Assembly: GCF_000002425.4 (NCBI RefSeq)
Contig: NC_037270.1
Coordinates: 691,061-755,060, forward strand
Origin: Physcomitrium patens
Taxonomy: Eukaryota; Streptophyta; Bryopsida; Funariales; Funariaceae
Direction of reading: 5' to 3'
DNA: 64,000 nt
Part shown: positions 45,853-57,464 of the stretch, piece by piece
Layout: every line of letters starts with the position of its first letter
How positions within the stretch are numbered: the stretch's first letter is position 1
Position numbers and translations under genes: made by a program
The notes under the pieces: generated by a model
Databases searched by the model: none
The model's input: the letters and a program-made list of their open reading frames with translations, nothing else
What the model was told of the DNA's origin: nothing

Positions 45853-46025
45853 ATACTAGTACCAAGGTACTAAGTGGTACAACCCATATGGGATATCTTC
45901 TAGGACCAGTCCTCCCCTTGTACTCTAATGTACTATAGACCAGTACCTAACCTTATGGAATATTCCTAACAACACTTGTACTCTATTGACCATTTGTAAC
46001 TACTTAAAGAGTTCTTTTCTCAACA
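45853..46025 (-). repeat. Truncated copia A LTR
   Basis: About 170 bases of A LTR on the minus strand, from TGTTGAG at 46025 to the TATA region. The 3' third is missing. Confidence 0.85.
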
Positions 46026-47786
46026 CTCCCACTTTGTTATTGGTCAATTAGCTATCTATCCTAATTCCTTACTCAACTTGTTGTGTCTTTCTCTAACTAA
46101 GGCTTTTGTCAACAAATCAGCCAACATGTCTTTGGTTTCACAATACATCATATCAATAACCTCCATCTCTATCTTCTCTCTTATGAAATGATGCTTAATA
46201 TCAATGAACTAAGTTCTTGCATGATCCTTTGGATTCTTTGTAAAAGCAAGACATCCTTGATTGTCACACCTCAATGAAATGGCCTCCAATTGTACAAGTT
46301 CAATATCTATCTATAACAACCTCAACCACATTGCCTACATTGCTTCATGACTTGCTGCCCTGTACTTCGCCCCTATTGTGGACCTTGCAATGTTTGGTTG
46401 TCACTAGCAATTGGAAGATATGGCTCCCACTCCAACAAAGAATACATAGCCCATTGTTGACATTGAATCGTTTGCATCTCTCTTGGTTCTAAACACCCAC
46501 TTTCATCCAATTGCAGAACGATTTGGTGGAAGTGGAGTCAACTCTCATGTCTCATTATCCATAAGAGATTTGTATTCTTCTTCCATGGCATTCTCCCACT
46601 TCATTGCATCACCATAAAGTCAATGGATCATCAAGAAGAGCAACTTTGGCATGGTCTTCACTTACTTGTAGAAAGATGTGGTTCTTCCACCATTCATCTT
46701 GTGGTCTTCTCTCACGTGTTGGATATCTTCTTTCATGCAAAGAGGATGATTCTTCATGCACTTCTTACTACCTTATATGGCTTATGGAGTTCTTTCTCTT
46801 ACTCATTGGATGGTATTCTTCATCTTCATTCTCTTCATTGTCCTTGTTGTATCTTGCTGGAATTGAAGTCTTCATAGTATTGGGCTCTTCTATAATAGCA
46901 TCTTCCTCCTCTTCTTCACTTTGAGAATGCTCTTCTTCATCTTCTTGTTTGTTTGCTTGAATTGAAGATGTGTCCACAAACACACTACTACTCCCACTTG
47001 GACACATCTCCCACTTTTCACTACCATTCATAGATGGTGTCCTCATGGATCCACAAACATCCGAATGCACAAGCTTCAGCAACTGGTTTGCTCTTGTTGC
47101 AACTCCTCTAGGAAATGATGTCCTATGTTGTTTACCTTCATCGCATCCCTCACAAGCAAGATTCATGGTAGAATGGCCAAGGTCTATGCCACTTACCTTG
47201 GATTGAAGCCCCTTCATGCTTTTGGCATTCAAATGCCCAAGTCTTTGATGCCAAATGTCCACCTTATCTTCATTTGATGGAAATTCAGCAAAGGCAGCAA
47301 CCTCCACTCCATTGATCCTCTTGCAATTGATATTATAGAGATTGCCATCCCTAGTCCCTTTTGCTACTTCTTTGCCTTCCATGGTTCTCACAAAACATCC
47401 ATTCATATTAAATTACACTTTGTACCTATGAATTACAAGTTTACTCACCGAAAGGAGGTCCTTCTGCATCTTTGGTACATGCAACACATCCTTGAGAGTG
47501 ATTCTCTTGCTTATGCCCTTCACCACCACCTCTACTACAATGGTGCCCATGTCAATGGCTTGTACCATACCATTATCACCTAACCAAACCTTGGTTTCTG
47601 GAATTGGTTGATAAGTGTTAAATGAACACTTGTATGGAGTCATGTGTTTAGTACATCCGGAATCCACAATCCATTTGCTCATATCAAGCATGGAAGGAGT
47701 TTGTTTTGCCATGAATATAAAGTCTTCACCTCCATGGTCGTGAGAAGCCTTGTTCACATTCTCTCTTTCTCGTCTCTTTGTACTAT
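46026..47786 (-). pseudogene. Copia A deletion derivative (no integrase core, no RT palm)
   Basis: Minus-strand A element reduced by internal deletions. From 47786 leftward: Gag end (knuckle lost), protease (VDSGCTKHMTPYK near 47640-47670), GAG-pre-integrase, then MRTPSMNG joined directly to SEKWEMCPSGSS near 47025, removing the integrase core. Then come the acidic linker, the RT start up to WVFRTKRDA, and near 46470 a jump from RDA to ND within the RNase H region, removing most of RT. RNase H is decayed. The integrase junction is shared with 55399-57180 and 61033-63776, and the RT junction with the former. Confidence 0.88.
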
Positions 47787-47846
47787 TCTACTTAGACTAT
47801 TAGCTATTCATCTCAACATCTTTATCTTTTACCTCAAAACATTCTA
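47787..47846 (-). repeat. Fragment of B/E LTR 5' end
   Basis: About 60 bases matching the first part of the B/E LTR on the minus strand (GAGGTAAAAGATAAAGATG), joined to A gag on the left and A leader on the right. Confidence 0.7.
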
Positions 47847-47944
47847 CCATAAGCTCATAAACTCATAAATCTAGAAGCTATGACTTCAACAATTCACTAG
47901 CAATACTCTACCATAAGATCTCAAGCACCAAAAACAAGGCAACT
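47847..47944 (-). other. Copia A leader fragment
   Basis: About 100 bases of A leader on the minus strand (homologous to 59625-59720), running into the gap. Confidence 0.7.
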
Positions 47945-48857
47945 NNNNNNNNNNNNNNNNNNNNNNNNNNNNNNNNNNNNNNNNNNNNNNNNNNNNNNNN
48001 NNNNNNNNNNNNNNNNNNNNNNNNNNNNNNNNNNNNNNNNNNNNNNNNNNNNNNNNNNNNNNNNNNNNNNNNNNNNNNNNNNNNNNNNNNNNNNNNNNNN
48101 NNNNNNNNNNNNNNNNNNNNNNNNNNNNNNNNNNNNNNNNNNNNNNNNNNNNNNNNNNNNNNNNNNNNNNNNNNNNNNNNNNNNNNNNNNNNNNNNNNNN
48201 NNNNNNNNNNNNNNNNNNNNNNNNNNNNNNNNNNNNNNNNNNNNNNNNNNNNNNNNNNNNNNNNNNNNNNNNNNNNNNNNNNNNNNNNNNNNNNNNNNNN
48301 NNNNNNNNNNNNNNNNNNNNNNNNNNNNNNNNNNNNNNNNNNNNNNNNNNNNNNNNNNNNNNNNNNNNNNNNNNNNNNNNNNNNNNNNNNNNNNNNNNNN
48401 NNNNNNNNNNNNNNNNNNNNNNNNNNNNNNNNNNNNNNNNNNNNNNNNNNNNNNNNNNNNNNNNNNNNNNNNNNNNNNNNNNNNNNNNNNNNNNNNNNNN
48501 NNNNNNNNNNNNNNNNNNNNNNNNNNNNNNNNNNNNNNNNNNNNNNNNNNNNNNNNNNNNNNNNNNNNNNNNNNNNNNNNNNNNNNNNNNNNNNNNNNNN
48601 NNNNNNNNNNNNNNNNNNNNNNNNNNNNNNNNNNNNNNNNNNNNNNNNNNNNNNNNNNNNNNNNNNNNNNNNNNNNNNNNNNNNNNNNNNNNNNNNNNNN
48701 NNNNNNNNNNNNNNNNNNNNNNNNNNNNNNNNNNNNNNNNNNNNNNNNNNNNNNNNNNNNNNNNNNNNNNNNNNNNNNNNNNNNNNNNNNNNNNNNNNNN
48801 NNNNNNNNNNNNNNNNNNNNNNNNNNNNNNNNNNNNNNNNNNNNNNNNNNNNNNNNN
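47945..48857. other. Assembly gap (913 N)
   Basis: All bases are N. Minus A leader on the left and plus A RT on the right face each other, so inverted A repeats probably prevented assembly. Confidence 1.
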
Positions 48858-50236
48858 GTGGGAGATTGCCATGCAAGAAAGAATATAAATCTTTTAGGGA
48901 CAATGAGACATGGGGAGTTGACTCTACTTCCACCAAAATCGATCAGCAATTGGATGTAAGTGGGTATTTAGAATCAAGAGAGATGCTATGGGCAATGTTG
49001 TTAGGTATAAGGTAAGATTGGTTGCTTAAAGCTACTCACCAGTTGTTGGAATGGACTTTATTGAGACATTTGCACGCATGGCCAAGTTCACCACTATTAG
49101 AATTCTAGTAGCAATTGGAGCATCAATGGACCTTCAGATGCATCAAATAGACGTCAAGATAGCATTCTTGAATGGAAAATTAGAAGAAGACTTCAAGGGT
49201 TTATTGAATAAGAAAAATACCACGTTGTTTGTAAGTTGAAGAAGTCATTGTATGGACTCAAGAAATCACCAAGAGCATGGTACCAAAGCATTGACTCATT
49301 CTTTGTGAAAGAAGGTTTTGTAAAGATTGAAGCTGACTATTCTTTGTATATACTGTAAGCCAAGAACTTCTTGCTAGTTGTGATCTTCTATGTAGATGAT
49401 TTAATCATCTTAAGCAAGACTATAGTAAGATTGGATTGGTTGAAGAAGAAATTGGAGGATTGCAAGCCTATTGGAACATATTTCGTGTCCTATTTGAAGT
49501 TGATGAAGCTCACGGATGAAGAGTTTGTACAAGATGAAAGCCAAATGCAAGGTGTTCCATACAAGGCAGTAGTTGGATCACTCATGTATGCAATGGTTGG
49601 CACAAGGATGGATCTTGCTTATGCGGTGAGTGTCGTAAGTCAACACATGTCAAAAGCAGGACCAATTCATTGGGCAACCATCAAGAGGATCATGAGGTAC
49701 TTCAATGGCACTTTAAACTTCAAATTGTGCCAGGGAGGTGAAAGTATTGCTTTGCATGATTATTGTGATGCAGATTGGGTTGGAGATGCAAATGATAAGC
49801 AGTGAACAATGGGCTATGTATTCTTTGTTAGAGTGGGAGCAATTTCTTGGAATTGCAAGAAGCAACCCACAATTGCAAGGTCCACAATAGAGGCGGAGTA
49901 CATGGCAGCAAGCCAGGGTGCAATAGAAGCAACATAGTTAAGGCAAGTTTTGGAGGACATTGGACTTGTGCAATTGGAAGCAAGTCCATTGAATTGTAAC
50001 AATCAAGGATGCCTTGCTTTTACAAAGAATCCAAAGCATCATTCAAGAACCAAGCACATTGACATTCAACATCACTTTATAAGAGAGAAGATTGAAATGG
50101 GAGTGATTGAGTTGAAGTATTGTGCAACAAAAGATATGCTTGCTGATTTGTTAACAAAGGCATTGGTCATAGATAGACATCATATGTTGACAAAGGCATT
50201 AGGTTTGAAGGGCTTTGACAATTAGCAAAGTGGAAG
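48858..50236 (+). pseudogene. Chimeric copia A/B RT and RNase H (B copy 4)
   Basis: The left part matches A RT (KWVFRIKRDAMGNVVRY, motif A Asp kept in MHQIDVKIAFLNG near 49140-49170), with frameshifts near 48880 and 49200-49370. Near 49460 the sequence jumps from LKKKLE to DCKPIG, dropping about 45 RT codons over a shared ggag. From there on it is B type (KLMKLTDEEF, FKLCQGGESIALHDYCDADW) up to GLKGFDN, and the 3' LTR is B. The TGA at 49802-49804 (DANDKQ*) is the same as at 32224-32226 in B copy 2. Confidence 0.88.
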
Positions 50237-50714
50237 TGTTGAGGTAAAAGATAAAGATGAATAGATAATAGTTAAAGTAGAATAAATTACCTCGTAAAGG
50301 ATATTACCTTAGAAAAGTTGCTAATGGTTAAAGGCTTGACTCTTGGCATATAGAAAAAAAAATCCTATGGACATAAGATGCGGTCAAGGACAAAGAGTCA
50401 AAGTCAAGAGGATAAAGTGTGTCCTAGGGAATATCGAAGGAACTAGTTAAGAATAATTAGTATATGGCATAGGATACCCTCGTGGTATGTAAGATGCCAT
50501 AGGATCCTTGGATACCCTCGTGGTATGAGCCAAAGGATCCAAGGAGCATATGTGTAAAAGTCAATTGGTGGAAGAAGTCCTTTTAGGGCAGCAAGCACCA
50601 CCTATAAGTAACGAGAGTTGGAAGAGAGAACAATCTCATTCCACACTTCTCTTATGTGCATCCTTGCTGATTTCTACTTATTTGTGTTATGCTTATGGTG
50701 TTCTTTTCTCAATA
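50237..50714 (+). repeat. LTR of copia B (3' LTR)
   Basis: A 478-bp B LTR, TGTTGAGG...CTCAATA, very close to 32658-33134 (shared atcgaaggaactagtt stretch). It abuts an A integrase gene on the right. Confidence 0.92.
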
Positions 50715-53131
50715 GAGTTATTGAAGCATGAAGGTATTGTAAGACAATCCTCCACTCCCTACATCTACAATAAAATGGAGTTGCTGAAAGAGCAAATTAC
50801 ACCAATGTTGAGATGACCAGGAGTATAATTCATGCTCAAAAACTTGGGTATGAATATTGGGCGGAAGCTGTGGTAAATGCCGTATATATAAAAAATAGGT
50901 GTCCCACAAGTGCACTTGAAGGAATGACTCCCCAAGAAGCTTGGACTCTTAACAAACCTTGCATATCTCACATACAGATTTTTAGGTGTATTGCATATGT
51001 CAACGTTCTAGATAGTATGAGAGGCAAACTTGATACAAAGGGTACAAGATATGTATTCCTTGGTTATTGTGAAGGCACCAAGGCATATAGGCTCATGTAT
51101 TTAGATACCAAAAAGATCATCAAAAGTCGTGATGTAGAGTTCTTGGAGTATAAAAGTGGTAGTAAAAAGTGAGAGATGTGTCCAAGTAGGAGTAGTGGTG
51201 TGTTTGTGGACACATCTTCAATTCCAGCAAACAAAGAAGAAGATGAAGAAGAACATTCTCAAAGTGAAGAAGGAGAGGAAGCTGCCATGATAGAAGAGTC
51301 CAATACTATGTAGACTTCAATTCCAGCAAGATACAACAACGACAATGACGAGAATAAAGATGAAGAATACCAACCAATGAGTAAGAGAAAGAACTCCATG
51401 AGCCATACAAGGCAATAAGAGGTGCAGGAAGGCTCATCTCCTTTGCATGAAAGAAGATATCCAACATGTTAGCGAAGACCACTAGGTGAATGGTGGAAGA
51501 ACTACATCTTTCCACAAGAAAGTGAAGACCATGCAAATATTGCTCTTCTTGATGATCCATTGACTTTGTGTGATGTAATGAGGTGAGGTGATGCAATGAA
51601 GTGGGAGATTGCCATGCATGAAGAATAAAAACCTCTTATGGACAATGAGACATGGAAGTTGACTCCACTTCCACCAAATCAATAAGCAATGGGATGTAAG
51701 TAGGTATTTAGAACCAAGAGAGATGCTATGGACAATGTTGTGAAGTACAAGGTAAGATTAGTTGCCAAAGGCTACTCACAAGTTGCTTGAGTGCACTTAA
51801 ATAAGACATTTCAACCCGTGGCAAAGTTTGCCACCATTAGAACCATAGTAGCAATAGGAGCATCAATGGACCTTGAGATGCATCAAATGAACGTCAAGAA
51901 AGCATTCTTGAATGGAAAATTAGAAAAAGACATCTTTATGTAGCAACCTCAAGGATTTATTGAACAAGACAAACACCACCTTGTTTGCAAGTTGCGGAAG
52001 TCATTGTATGGACTCAAGCAATCACTAAGAGCATGGTACCAATGGATTGACTCATTCTTTGTGAAGAAAGATTATGTAAGAAGTGAAACTGACCATTCTT
52101 TATATGTATTGCAAGCCAAGGACTTCTTGCTGGTTGTGATCCTCTATGTAGATGATTTTAACATCTTAAGCAACACTATGGTAAGATTGGATTGGTTGAA
52201 GAAGAAATTGGAGGGAGAGTTTGAGATGAGTGATTTGGAAGAGCTCCATTATTGTTTGGGTGTGGAATTCACAAGAAGTAGAGAATCAAAGACCATCACA
52301 TCGAGCCAAAGCAAGTACATTGAAGAAGTATTGAAACGATTCAACATGGGAGATTGCAAGCCCATTGGAAGTCCTTTGGAGGCCAACTTGAAGTTGATGA
52401 AGCTCACAGATGAGGAGTATGGTAAAGTTGAGCATCAAATGTAAGGCATACCATACAAGGTAGCAGTAGTCTCACTCATGTATGCAATGGTAGGTACAAG
52501 GATGGATCTTGTATTTGCGATAAGTGTTGTTAGCCAACACATGGCAAAACCAGGTCCTATGCATTGGGCAACCATCAAGAGAATCATGAGGTACTTGATA
52601 GGCTCTTTAAACCTCAAAGTATGTCTTGGAGGAGATAATATTGCATTACATGGATATTGTGATGCGGATTGGACTGGAGATGCAAACGATAGAAGGTCAA
52701 CAATGGGCTTCGTATTCTTTGTTGGAGTGGGAGCCATATCTTGGAATTGCAAGAGACAACCAACCATTGCCAGGTCCACAATGGAGGCGGAGTACATGGC
52801 AGCAAGTCATGGAGCAATGGAGGCAATTTGGTTGAGGTTGTTATTGGAAGATATTGGACTTGTGCAAGTGGAGGCCACTCCATTGAGGTGTGACAATCAA
52901 CGATGTCTTGCTTTTGCAAAGAATCCAAATCATCATGCAAGAACCAAGTACATTGATATTCAGCATCATTTTAAAAGAGAGAAGATAGAGATGGGGGTTA
53001 TTGATATGATGTATTGTGAAACCAAAGACATGTTGGCTGATTTGTTGACAAAAGCCTTAGTTAGAGAAAGACACAACAAGTTGAGTAAGGTAATAGGATT
53101 GATAGGTAATTGACAAATAGCAAAGTGGGAG
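50715..53131 (+). pseudogene. Copia A pol: integrase C-half, linker, RT, RNase H
   Basis: Starts in the integrase at ELLKHEGIVRQ. A one-base deletion near 50765 shifts the frame, which then stays constant to 53113. Integrase C-half 50813-51172, acidic linker, RT from about 51590. Motif A reads QMNVKKAFLNG (catalytic Asp to Asn) and the YVDD box (near 52147) is intact. RNase H 52478-53113 ends ALVRERHNKLSKVIGLIGN. Stops lie at 51170, 51312, 51416, 51470, 51625 and beyond. A polypurine tract and A LTR follow. Confidence 0.92.
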
Positions 53132-53418
53132 TGTTGAACGAAAGGACTCTTTAAGTAGTTGCTAATGGTCAATAGAGTACAAGAGTTGTTAGGGATATGT
53201 CCTAAGGTTAGGTATTGGTCTATAGTACATTAGAGTACAAGAGGAGGGCTGGTCCTAGGAGATATCCCATATGGAATGTAGCACTAAGAACCATGGTACT
53301 AGTATATAAGGAAAGGATTAGCATGGAAAGAATTATCTCATACGACACTCTATTTGTTAAAGAGCAACCTTGTTGGTCCTAACTTACTTATGTTTATTAT
53401 GTTTTCTATGTTTCAATA
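53132..53418 (+). repeat. LTR of copia A (3' LTR)
   Basis: A 287-bp A LTR, TGTTGAAC...TTTCAATA. It is joined on the right to a minus C LTR fragment. Confidence 0.9.
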
Positions 53419-53639
53419 AAGACAACGTCCACTCTTTGACTTTTACACACATGGTCCTAGGATCCTTTTGGCATCTCAGGAGTCCCAAGAGTATCCTATG
53501 TCCAATACTATTTATTTTTACGTCTTACACACATGCTCTTAGGTTCCTTTGGCATCTCATGACCTAAGAGGGTATCTTATGACACACACTTATGACTCAT
53601 TTTTAGACTTGAGATATTTCCTTGTTAATACTTTATCCA
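53419..53639 (-). repeat. Fragment of copia C LTR
   Basis: About 220 bases from the middle of a C LTR in minus orientation (aagacaacgtccac, then gactcatttt...ttaatactttatcc), with both LTR ends missing. Confidence 0.82.
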
Positions 53640-53742
53640 ATAGAATAAAAGATAAAGATGTTGAGATAAATAGGTAATAGTAAAAATAGAATAAGTTATC
53701 TCGTAGAGAATATTTTCTTAGGTAAGTTGCTAATAGTCAAAG
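53640..53742 (+). repeat. Fragment of LTR E 5' end
   Basis: The first roughly 100 bases of LTR E (agataaagatgttgagataaatagg), joined to the Gag gene at ggtcaaag/ataacaattt. The join removes the rest of the LTR, the primer site, the leader and the Gag start. Confidence 0.8.
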
Positions 53743-55047
53743 ATAACAATTTCTACCATTGGAAGATCAAAATAGAGCTTTTGTTGGCATCTTTGGACCT
53801 TTGGGACATTGTAGATGAGAGTGAAGACTTTCCAAGCATAGATTCAAGCCCTAAGGACCACAAAGACTTCAAAAGACGTGAAAAGATGGCTTTTGGCATG
53901 ATTGCCACCAATTTGGATGAAGCCAACTTTCCTCACATTATCCATTGCAAAGGACCAGCGGAAGCATGGAAGACACTTTACAACACATATGAGAGTAAGA
54001 ACTTGTCCAACATCCTCTTCACAAGAAGGAAATTCTTCACTTCTAAGATGGAAGAAGGTGAAGACCTCATGACACATGTTAATAAGGTAAAGGCTCTTGC
54101 ATATCAACTCACAATTGTTGACAAGCCTTTAAAAGATGGTGATATTGTCATGACTCTCCTCATGAGTCTTCTTGAGTCCTACAACTACCTCATTGTGGCA
54201 TTGGAGTCTTTGAGGTTAAAAGAGCTTACAATGGACTATGTGACATCAAGACTTGCACATGAAGTAACTAAAAGGAAAGAGAAGGAGCATCAAAGTGAAG
54301 ATTTAGCTCTCTTCTCAAGACAAGGCAAAGGTACCTATTCCAACCAACGTGACAATGTGAGAAGCAATGCAAGAACTTCCTTCATTTGTGGAAAACAGGG
54401 TCATTTTGCCCAAAATTGCTACAAGGCCAAGAAAGAAAATAGAGAAAATAATAACAACGCATGTGATGAAGTTGGTAGAGATGATTATGCATTCATGGCA
54501 AATGAAGGCACGTCTATGGCTGCCATGTCCAAATGGATCATTGATTCGGGTACTACCAAGCACATGACTCCATACAAGTGATCATTGGACACTTGCGAGA
54601 CAATTCCAACAACAAAAGTATGGTTAGGAAATAATGGCATGATGCAAGCCATTGGAATTGGCTCCATTGTAGTGGAGATTGCTGTGAAGAATCAAATGAA
54701 GAAGATCAAATTGAAGGAAGTGTTACAAGTGTTCCCTTTGCTGAATTTCCACAAGATCAAGACAAGTTTGGCATTTGGCATCGATGCCTTAGTCATTTGA
54801 ACGCCAAAAGTATGAAGGAGCTCCAATCCATGGTTAGTGGCTTAGATCTTGGTCAATCATGCACAAATCTTACTTGTGAAGGTTGTATTCAAGGCAAACA
54901 ACAAAGAGCTTCATTTCCAAGTAGAGTTGCAACACGTGCAACCAAATCGTTGGAGATTGTGCATTCTGATGTTTTTTGGACCTATGAGGACACCATCAAT
55001 GGCAGGATCAAGATACTTTGTTACATTTATTGTTACATTTATTGATG
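53743..55047 (+). pseudogene. Copia B copy 5: gag, protease, integrase start
   Basis: Gag reads NNFYHWKIKIELLLASLDLW and is open to 54581. The zinc knuckle has lost its first Cys (SFICGKQGHFAQNC near 54379-54420). Protease DSGTTKHMTPYK near 54543; the next Cys codon is TGA (54579-54581). About 180 bases are deleted near 54730 (KEVLQV to FPLLNF). The HHCC region continues (HLNAKSMKELQ ... CEGCIQGKQQ). It ends in the integrase core after a 12-bp tandem duplication of gttacatttatt. Confidence 0.9.
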
Positions 55048-55112
55048 ACTCTCTTTGCCTTGAAAAAATTTCTAGCAAAATGGCCTGGTTTTCCACAAAT
55101 GTAACAAGTTTT
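55048..55112 (-). pseudogene. Copia A gag fragment, inverted
   Basis: About 65 bases of A Gag zinc-knuckle sequence on the minus strand (TCYICGKPGHFARN region). It is the inverted counterpart of 55526-55590 across the A LTR. Confidence 0.8.
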
Positions 55113-55398
55113 TATTGAAACATAGAAAGCAAACTCCACACAAGCAAGTTAGGACCAGCAAGGTTGCACTTCACAAATAGAATGTGGTATGAGATAATTC
55201 TTCCCATGCCAACCCTTTTCTTATATACTAGTACCAAGGTACCATGTGTTACAACCCATATGGGATATCTCTTAGGACCAGCCCTCTCCTTGTATTCTAA
55301 GGCAATATAGACCAGCAACTAACCTTGTAGGATATCCCTCATTACTCATATACTCTATTGACCATTAGCAACAACTAAATGAGTTCTTTCCTTCAACA
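55113..55398 (-). repeat. LTR of copia A
   Basis: A 286-bp minus-strand A LTR, flanked on both sides by A gag in opposite orientations. I found no target duplication. Confidence 0.9.
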
Positions 55399-57180
55399 CT
55401 TTGGACTATGTCACAGCAAGACTAGCCCATGAAGTGACTAAATGAAAACAAAAGGAGTCTATTGGGGAACTATCAGCACTATTTACAAGTAAGGCAAGTA
55501 CCCCTTTTCAACGTTATCCTCTTCAAACTTGTTACATTTGTGGAAAACCAGGCCATTTTGCTAGAAATTGTTTCAAGGCAAAGAAAGGAGAAAGAGAGAA
55601 TGCCAATAATGCCTTCCATGACCATGGAGGTGAAGACTTTGCATTCTTGGTAAAACAAACTCCTTCCATAATTGATATGAGCAAATGGATTGTGGATTCC
55701 GGATTTACCAAATACATGATTCCTACAAGGTTTCATTTAACACTTATCAACCAATTCAAGCAACCAAGGTTTGGTTAGGTGATAATTGTATGGTACAAGC
55801 CATTAGAATTTGCGCCATTGTAGTGGAGGTGGTGGTGAAGGGCATAAGCAAGAGAATCACTCTCAAGGATGTGTTGCATGTGCCAAAGATGAAGAAGAAC
55901 CTCCTTTCGGTGAGTAAACTTGTAACTCATGGGTACAAAGTGCAATTTAACATGAATGGATGTTTTGTGAGAACCATGGAAGGCAAAGAAGTAGCAAAAG
56001 GGACTAGGAATGGCAATCTCTATATTATCAATTGCTAGAGGATCAATGGAGTGGAGGTTGCTGCCTTTGCTGAATTTCCATCAAATGAAGAGAAGATGGG
56101 CATTTGGCATCAAAGACTTGGGCATTTGAATGCCAAAAGCATGAAGGGACTTCAATCTAAGATAAATCGTTTAGACCTTGGCCATTCTATCATGAATCTT
56201 GCTTGTGAGGGATGCATTCAAGGCAAACAACATAGGACACCATTTCCTAGTGGAGTTGGAACAAGGGCAAACCAAATGCTGGAGCTTGTGCATTCAAATG
56301 TTTGTGGATCGATGAGGATACCATTTATGAGTGGTAGTGAAAAGTGGGAGATGTGTCTAAGTGGGAGTAGTGGTGTGTTTGTGGACACATCTTCAATTCC
56401 AACAAACAAGTAAGAAGATGAAGAAGTGCATTCTCAAAGTGAAGAAGGAGAGGAAGATGCCATGATAGAAGAGCCCAATACTATGAAGACTTCAATTCCA
56501 TCAAGATACAACAAGGACAATGAAGAGAATGAAGATGAAGAATACCAACAAATGAGTAAGAGAAAGCAATCCATGAGTCATACAAGGCAGCAAGAGGTGC
56601 AAGAAGGCTCATCTTCTTTGCATGAAAGAAGATATCCAAAACATGAGAGAAGACCACAAGGTGAATGGTGGAAGAACCACATCTTTCCACAACATTTGGA
56701 TGGAATTGGTTTCTTAGAACCAAGAGAGATGCAAATGATTGAAGGTCAACAATGGGCTATGTATTCTTTATTTGAGTGGGAGCCATATCTTCGAATTGCA
56801 AGAGACAACCAAACATTGCAAGGTCCACAATAGGGGCGGAGTATTTGGCAGCAAGTCATAAAACAATGGAGGCAATTTGGTTAAAGTTGTTATTGGAAGA
56901 AATTGGACTTGTACAATTAGAGGCTACTCCATTGAGGTGTGTTAATCAAGGATGTCTTGCTTTTGCAAAGAATCCAAAGCATCATGCAAGAACTAAGTAC
57001 ATTGATATTCAGCATCATTTCATAAGAGGGAAGATAGAGATGGAGGTTATTGATATGATGTATTGTGAAACCAAAGACATGTTGGCTGATTTGTTGACAA
57101 AAGCCTTAATTAGAGAAGGACACAACAAGTTGAGTAAGGCATTAGGATTGATAGCTAATTGACCTATAGCAAAGTGGGAG
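55399..57180 (+). pseudogene. Copia A deletion derivative (gag/protease + linker + RNase H)
   Basis: Starts in Gag at LDYVTARLAHEV. Knuckle CYICGKPGHFARNC near 55530; protease region near 55690 damaged (VDSGFTKYMI) with a frameshift; GAG-pre-integrase to 56330. There MRIPFM joins SGSEKWEMC, removing the integrase core. After the acidic linker, CCACAA (56687-56692) joins CATTTGGAT, the same join as at 62952. The remaining RT start then jumps within agagatgc to RNase H (56776-57162, FAKNPKHHARTKYIDIQ, ALGLIAN). A polypurine tract and LTR follow, so the 3' end is normal. Confidence 0.88.
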
Positions 57181-57464
57181 TGTTGAGAAAAGAACACTTT
57201 AAGTAGTTGCTAATGGTCAATAGAGTACAAGTGTTGTTAAGGACATCCCATAAGGTAGGGTACTGGTCTATAGTACATTAGAGTACAAGGGGAGGGCTGG
57301 TCCTAGGACATATCCCATAAGGATTGTAGCACTTGGTACCTTGGTACTAGTATATAAGGAAAGGGTTGGCATGGGAAGAATTATCTCATACCACACTCTA
57401 TTTGTTATAGTGCAACCTGGCTGGTCCTAACTTACTTGTGTGGAGTATGCTTTCTATGTTTCAA
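57181..57464 (+). repeat. LTR of copia A (3' LTR)
   Basis: A 284-bp A LTR, TGTTGAG...TTTCAA. It is joined to a copia B linker through tcaa, which both sequences share. Confidence 0.9.

Noticed and set aside
47886..48949. Three long minus-strand ORFs of over 300 codons
   Set aside because: They are almost entirely X from the N gap; only a few real codons lie at each end.
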